This document shows positions 31,487 to 34,362 of a stretch of DNA of 34,362 nucleotides, one piece after another (position 1 is the first letter of the stretch; each line of letters begins with the position of its first letter). A program made the translations under genes and the position numbers. The stretch is from positions 1 through 34,362 of the forward strand of contig CABUUJ010000018.1 in NCBI GenBank assembly GCA_902494715.1. Direction: 5' to 3'. The notes beneath the pieces are model-generated. The model saw only the letters and a list, made by a program, of their open reading frames with translations, had not been told where the DNA came from and made no database searches. The DNA comes from an uncultured Collinsella sp. GTDB lineage: Bacteria; Actinomycetota; Coriobacteriia; Coriobacteriales; Coriobacteriaceae.

Positions 31487-32278
31487 ATGATTCATATCGT
31501 TGGCGCAGGCTCGGGCGCCGCCGACCTTATCACGCTGCGCGGGGCGCGCCTTCTGCGCGCGGCCGACGTGGTCGTTTGGGCGGGAAGCCTTGTGAACCCC
31601 GAGCTGCTCGCTGAGTGCAAGGAATCCTGCATCGTCTACGACAGCGCGCACATGACCTTGGAGGAAGTGCTCGACGTGATGTGCGCGGCAGATGCGCGGG
31701 GCGAGGAAGTGGTGCGCCTGCACACGGGCGACCCGTGCCTGTACGGCGCCATCCAGGAGCAGATGGACGCGCTCGACGCGCGCGGCGTGGACTACGAGGT
31801 GGTGCCCGGCGTGTCGAGCTTTTGCGGTGCCGCGGCGGCGCTTCGCCAGGAATACACGCTGCCGGGAATCAGCCAGTCGGTCGTGATCACGCGGCTTTCC
31901 GGACGTACCCCCATGCCCGCGGGCGAGGGCATGCGCACCATGGCGGAAAGCGGCTCGACTATGGTCATCTTCCTGAGCTCGGGTATGCTCGCCGAGCTTT
32001 CCGCCGAGCTTTTGGCCGCGGGCCGCAGCTCCGACGAGCCGGCGGCGCTCGTGTACAAGGCGACATGGCCTGAGGAGCGCGTGGTGCGATGCACAGTGGG
32101 CACGCTCGCCGATGCGGGCGCGCGAGAGGGCATCGACCGCACGGCGCTCGTGGTGGTGGGCCGCGTGCTCGGGGCTCGCGGCGGGCTTGCGCACAACGGC
32201 GCGCAAGCGGAGTCGTACGAGCGCAGCAAGCTTTACGACCCTTCGTTTGCCACAGGGTATCGGAAGGCGAGCAGTTAG
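31487..32278 (+). CDS. cbiF: Cobalt-precorrin-4 C11-methyltransferase
   Basis: A 263-residue SAM-dependent methyltransferase of the corrin pathway. MIHIVGAGSGAADLITLRG is the N-terminal glycine loop, VVWAGSLVNPELL and HTGDPCLYGAIQEQMDAL are the CbiF/CobM-specific segments, and VVPGVSSFCGAAAAL binds SAM. It methylates C11 of cobalt-precorrin-4 in the cytoplasm. The start ATG 31487 follows GGAAGGGAAGG; the upstream extension to 31343 has no ribosome site. The final ~25 residues, after LVVVGRVLG, are a short tail. It is the first gene of a rightward operon with cbiD, a cbiL remnant and cbiG. Confidence 0.93.
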   Translation: MIHIVGAGSGAADLITLRGARLLRAADVVVWAGSLVNPELLAECKESCIVYDSAHMTLEEVLDVMCAADARGEEVVRLHTGDPCLYGAIQEQMDALDARGVDYEVVPGVSSFCGAAAALRQEYTLPGISQSVVITRLSGRTPMPAGEGMRTMAESGSTMVIFLSSGMLAELSAELLAAGRSSDEPAALVYKATWPEERVVRCTVGTLADAGAREGIDRTALVVVGRVLGARGGLAHNGAQAESYERSKLYDPSFATGYRKASS

Positions 32279-32279
32279 C

Positions 32280-33464
32280 GTGGCCTTCGAGCACTACATA
32301 TATACCGGGACGACCCGCCTGCGCTGCGGCTACACCACGGGGAGCTGCGCCGCGCTCGCGGCGAAGGCAGCCTGCGAGATGCTCTTGTCACGAAAGCCCG
32401 TCGGCCTCGTGTCGATCGTCACCCCCGGCGGGCTGCCCGTCGAGACGGACGTGGTCGACGCATGCATCGGCGAGGGGTGCGCCCAGTGCGCCGTGCGTAA
32501 GGACGCGGGCGACGATGCCGATGTGACCGACGGCGTGCTCGTGTACGCGCGCGTGGAACATTCGGGGTCGGGCACGGGTGCTGCGGACAGCAAGGACGTG
32601 CCCGCGCACGAATCGGAAGTTTCCGTCGATGGCGGCGTGGGCGTGGGGCGCGTGACGTTGCCCGGGCTCGAGCAGCCGGTGGGGGCGGCCGCCATCAACG
32701 CGACGCCGCGCGCGATGATCACTTCGGCGGTGCGCGAGGTGTGCGCCGCGCACGGCTTTTCTGGAAATATTGCTGTGACGATTTCGGTACCCGAGGGCGT
32801 TTCCCTAGCCGAAAAGACCTTCAACCCGCACCTGGGGATAGAGGGCGGCATCTCCATCCTGGGCACGACGGGCATCGTCGAGCCTCGCAGTCTCGCTGCC
32901 TTGCGCGACAGCATCGAGCTCGAGATCCGGCAGCATGCGGCTATGGGGCGGCGCGGAGTCGTGCTCACGCCCGGCAACTACGGCGGGCAGTTCATCTCGG
33001 GGCATTTCCACCTAAACGGTGCGCCGGTGGTCTTCATCTCCAACTTTGTGGGCGATGCGATTGATTGCTGCGTTCGCGAGGGATTCACCAATGTCCTTCT
33101 TGTGGGACACATCGGCAAATTGGTGAAGGTCGCGGGCGGCATCATGGACACCCATTCGCGTACCGCCGACTGCCGCGCGGAGATTCTGGCCGCCCACGCG
33201 GCCATGGCCGGCGCGGGCGCGAAGACCGTGCGCGAGATCATGACGTCCGTCACGACCACGGTGGCGCTCGAGGTAATCGAGGCCGCCGGCGTGGGGGACG
33301 CTGCGCGCGCCTCGCTCGCTGCGGCAATCGAGGACAGGTTGCGCCGCCGCGCGGCGGGCGCATGCGACATCGCCGCGGTCGTGTTCGACGCGGAGCGCCG
33401 TGAGCTTTTCCGCACGTCGGGCGCCGATGCAGTTATCGGGGAATTGGGGGCGACGTATGAGTAA
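32280..33464 (+). CDS. cbiD: Cobalt-precorrin-5B C1-methyltransferase
   Basis: A 394-residue CbiD. The N terminus RCGYTTGSCAALAAKAACEML is the family signature (GYTTGSCAAAAxKA). Later segments SVDGGVGVGRVTLPGLEQPVG, INATPRAMI, GIEGGISILGTTGIVEP, LTPGNYGGQF and VLLVGHIGKLVKVAGGIMDTHS are family-typical, and the length fits. It methylates C1 in anaerobic corrin-ring synthesis. The start is GTG at 32280, one base after the cbiF stop, as the signature must be close to the N terminus; GGAAGG lies upstream. The end overlaps the next frame by eight bases. The whole frame is intact. Confidence 0.93.
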   Translation: MAFEHYIYTGTTRLRCGYTTGSCAALAAKAACEMLLSRKPVGLVSIVTPGGLPVETDVVDACIGEGCAQCAVRKDAGDDADVTDGVLVYARVEHSGSGTGAADSKDVPAHESEVSVDGGVGVGRVTLPGLEQPVGAAAINATPRAMITSAVREVCAAHGFSGNIAVTISVPEGVSLAEKTFNPHLGIEGGISILGTTGIVEPRSLAALRDSIELEIRQHAAMGRRGVVLTPGNYGGQFISGHFHLNGAPVVFISNFVGDAIDCCVREGFTNVLLVGHIGKLVKVAGGIMDTHSRTADCRAEILAAHAAMAGAGAKTVREIMTSVTTTVALEVIEAAGVGDAARASLAAAIEDRLRRRAAGACDIAAVVFDAERRELFRTSGADAVIGELGATYE

Positions 33465-33690
33465 AGGCGTGCTGTATGGGGTGGGCCGCGCAATCGGCTG
33501 GCCAGGGACGAAGGTGGCTATGAAGGCGCGCCGCTCGCTTGCGGACACGAAGCGTATCCTTCGCGAGGAGGGCACCTTCGACGGTGCCGAGCTCGTAGAG
33601 GACTGTGGGCTTCCGGGCGAGCGCGTGTACCGCTCGCTCGACGATGTGCCCGATCGGGGCAGCTACTTCTCGACGATGGTGGTGCGCTAG
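33457..33690 (+). pseudogene. Internally deleted CbiL (precorrin-2 C20-methyltransferase) remnant
   Basis: A 77-residue open frame. Residues 1-10 (MSKGVLYGVG) look like the first strand of CbiL. Residues ~17-77 match its C-terminal end: VAMKARRSLADTKRILREEG, AELVEDCGLPGERVYRSLDDV and YFSTMVVR, which parallel the MKVYGRFARIKALL, LPGE and PYFST segments of Salmonella CbiL. The roughly 150-residue middle with the catalytic and SAM-binding parts is missing, yet the frame is kept. ATG 33457 overlaps the cbiD stop, and cbiG starts immediately after its TAG. It may be a decayed gene kept for coupling, or a small protein with its own role. A full cbiL could be elsewhere. Confidence 0.7.
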
Positions 33691-34362
33691 ATGAGGGTTT
33701 CCTGCATAGCGTTCACTGAGAGGGGGTATGCGTTGGCGGAGCGCACCGCACGCGCGCTTTCCGATTGCGCGCAGACAGGTGAAGATGACCCTGGCTGGGA
33801 CGTTTCCGTTTCGCGCGGGTTCGGCGAGGGGAAGGCCGACCTGCGCGCATGGACGGCGCTCACGTGGGAAGCGTCGGACGCGCTTCTGTTCGTGGGCGCG
33901 GCGGGCATCGCCGTGCGGGCGATCGCGCCGCATGTCGCCTCGAAGGTAAACGATCCCGCGGTTGTGGCGATCGACGAGGCGGGGCGCTTTGCCGTCCCGC
34001 TTTTGTCGGGGCATTTGGGCGGTGCGAACGAGCTTGCGCAAGCTGTGGCACGCGCGGCAGGGGCCATCCCCGTCATCACCACGGCGACCGACGTCCGCGG
34101 CGTGTGGGCGGTGGATACGTGGGCGCGCTGTGCGGGGCTCCCCGTTTCGAATCCCGAGGCCATCAAGCGAGTGTCGGCGCGGCTGCTTTCTGGCGGGCGC
34201 GTGGCGCTCTATTCCGACATGCCGATTTCGGGACAACCGCCTGAGGGAGTTGACATTGCGTCCGACCGCGCTCGGGCCGATATCGTCGTGTCGCCGTTTG
34301 CTGGCGCGAATGAAGGTGCGTCCGTTCGCGTGGCGGAGACAACGGGCAAGGTCGTGCCCGCC
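33691..34362 (+). CDS. cbiG: Cobalt-precorrin-5A hydrolase, N-terminal part (runs off window)
   Basis: The frame is open from ATG 33691 to the window end (224 codons). MRVSCIAFTERGYALAERTA begins the CbiG N-terminal domain; LLFVGAAGIAVRAIAPHVASK, DPAVVAIDEAGRFAVPLLSGHLGGANELA and TTATDVRGVWAVDTWA are its conserved core segments (given in part). CbiG opens the ring lactone and releases the two-carbon fragment in the anaerobic B12 pathway. It begins directly at the stop of the cbiL remnant (TAGATG). Whether a further domain such as CbiH is fused at its C terminus cannot be seen. Strongly G+C-rich, like the rest of this operon. Confidence 0.92.
   Translation, partial: MRVSCIAFTERGYALAERTARALSDCAQTGEDDPGWDVSVSRGFGEGKADLRAWTALTWEASDALLFVGAAGIAVRAIAPHVASKVNDPAVVAIDEAGRFAVPLLSGHLGGANELAQAVARAAGAIPVITTATDVRGVWAVDTWARCAGLPVSNPEAIKRVSARLLSGGRVALYSDMPISGQPPEGVDIASDRARADIVVSPFAGANEGASVRVAETTGKVVPA

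Overview
The window is bacterial chromosome with about 60-65% G+C, dense co-directional genes and Shine-Dalgarno starts. Gene content and order (alaS-ruvX-mltG-yqeG-aroK-aroB-pepP-efp-asp23-nusB-xseB-tlyA-nadK-recN) suggest the class Coriobacteriia (Actinomycetota), most likely Collinsella or a close relative. That assignment is inference from recognised gene families; no database was searched.

Region 1 (1-11.5 kb, + strand) is a housekeeping block with many overlapping start/stop codons: the 3' end of alaS, a RuvX-like nuclease, MltG, a YqeG phosphatase, shikimate kinase, a very unusual AroB homologue without its metal ligands, an M24 aminopeptidase behind a structured leader, EF-P, an Asp23 protein, NusB, XseB, TlyA, NAD kinase and RecN. 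It ends in a bidirectional terminator nested inside a long inverted repeat.

Region 2 (11.7-19.7 kb) is a sugar phosphotransferase (PTS) island. A leftward RpiR/SIS regulator faces a fructose-type IIB-IIC-IIA permease across a palindrome-bearing intergenic region. HPr, Enzyme I and two tandem 1-phosphofructokinase-type kinases follow. Together these cover phosphoenolpyruvate phosphotransfer, sugar entry and conversion of the 1-phosphate to the bisphosphate.

Region 3 (19.8-25.3 kb) holds a CCA-adding enzyme, two identical tRNA-Glu(CTC) genes, a YbhN/LPG-synthase-type membrane protein, a TetR regulator and a leftward radical SAM/SPASM protein.

Region 4 (25.5-34.4 kb) is a tetrapyrrole/cobalt locus. 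A leftward operon, headed by what looks like a cobalamin riboswitch, encodes a Tat-exported lipoprotein form of the cobaltochelatase CbiK, a small lipoprotein, a two-domain substrate-binding lipoprotein, a FecCD/BtuC-type permease and an ATPase with an extra C-terminal domain. The divergent rightward operon encodes CbiF, CbiD, an internally deleted CbiL remnant and the start of CbiG, which runs off the window.

Between genes lie at least three kinds of palindromic repeat. One (AAGTTGCGGTGAAATAG arms) occurs three times. A second occurs twice with compensating changes in its hairpin tip, and its second copy appears to be translated as part of the ABC ATPase. These repeats, the metal-ligand-free AroB, the exported chelatase under B12 control and the CbiL remnant are the most interesting observations. 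There is no rRNA, CRISPR array, transposase gene or phage gene.
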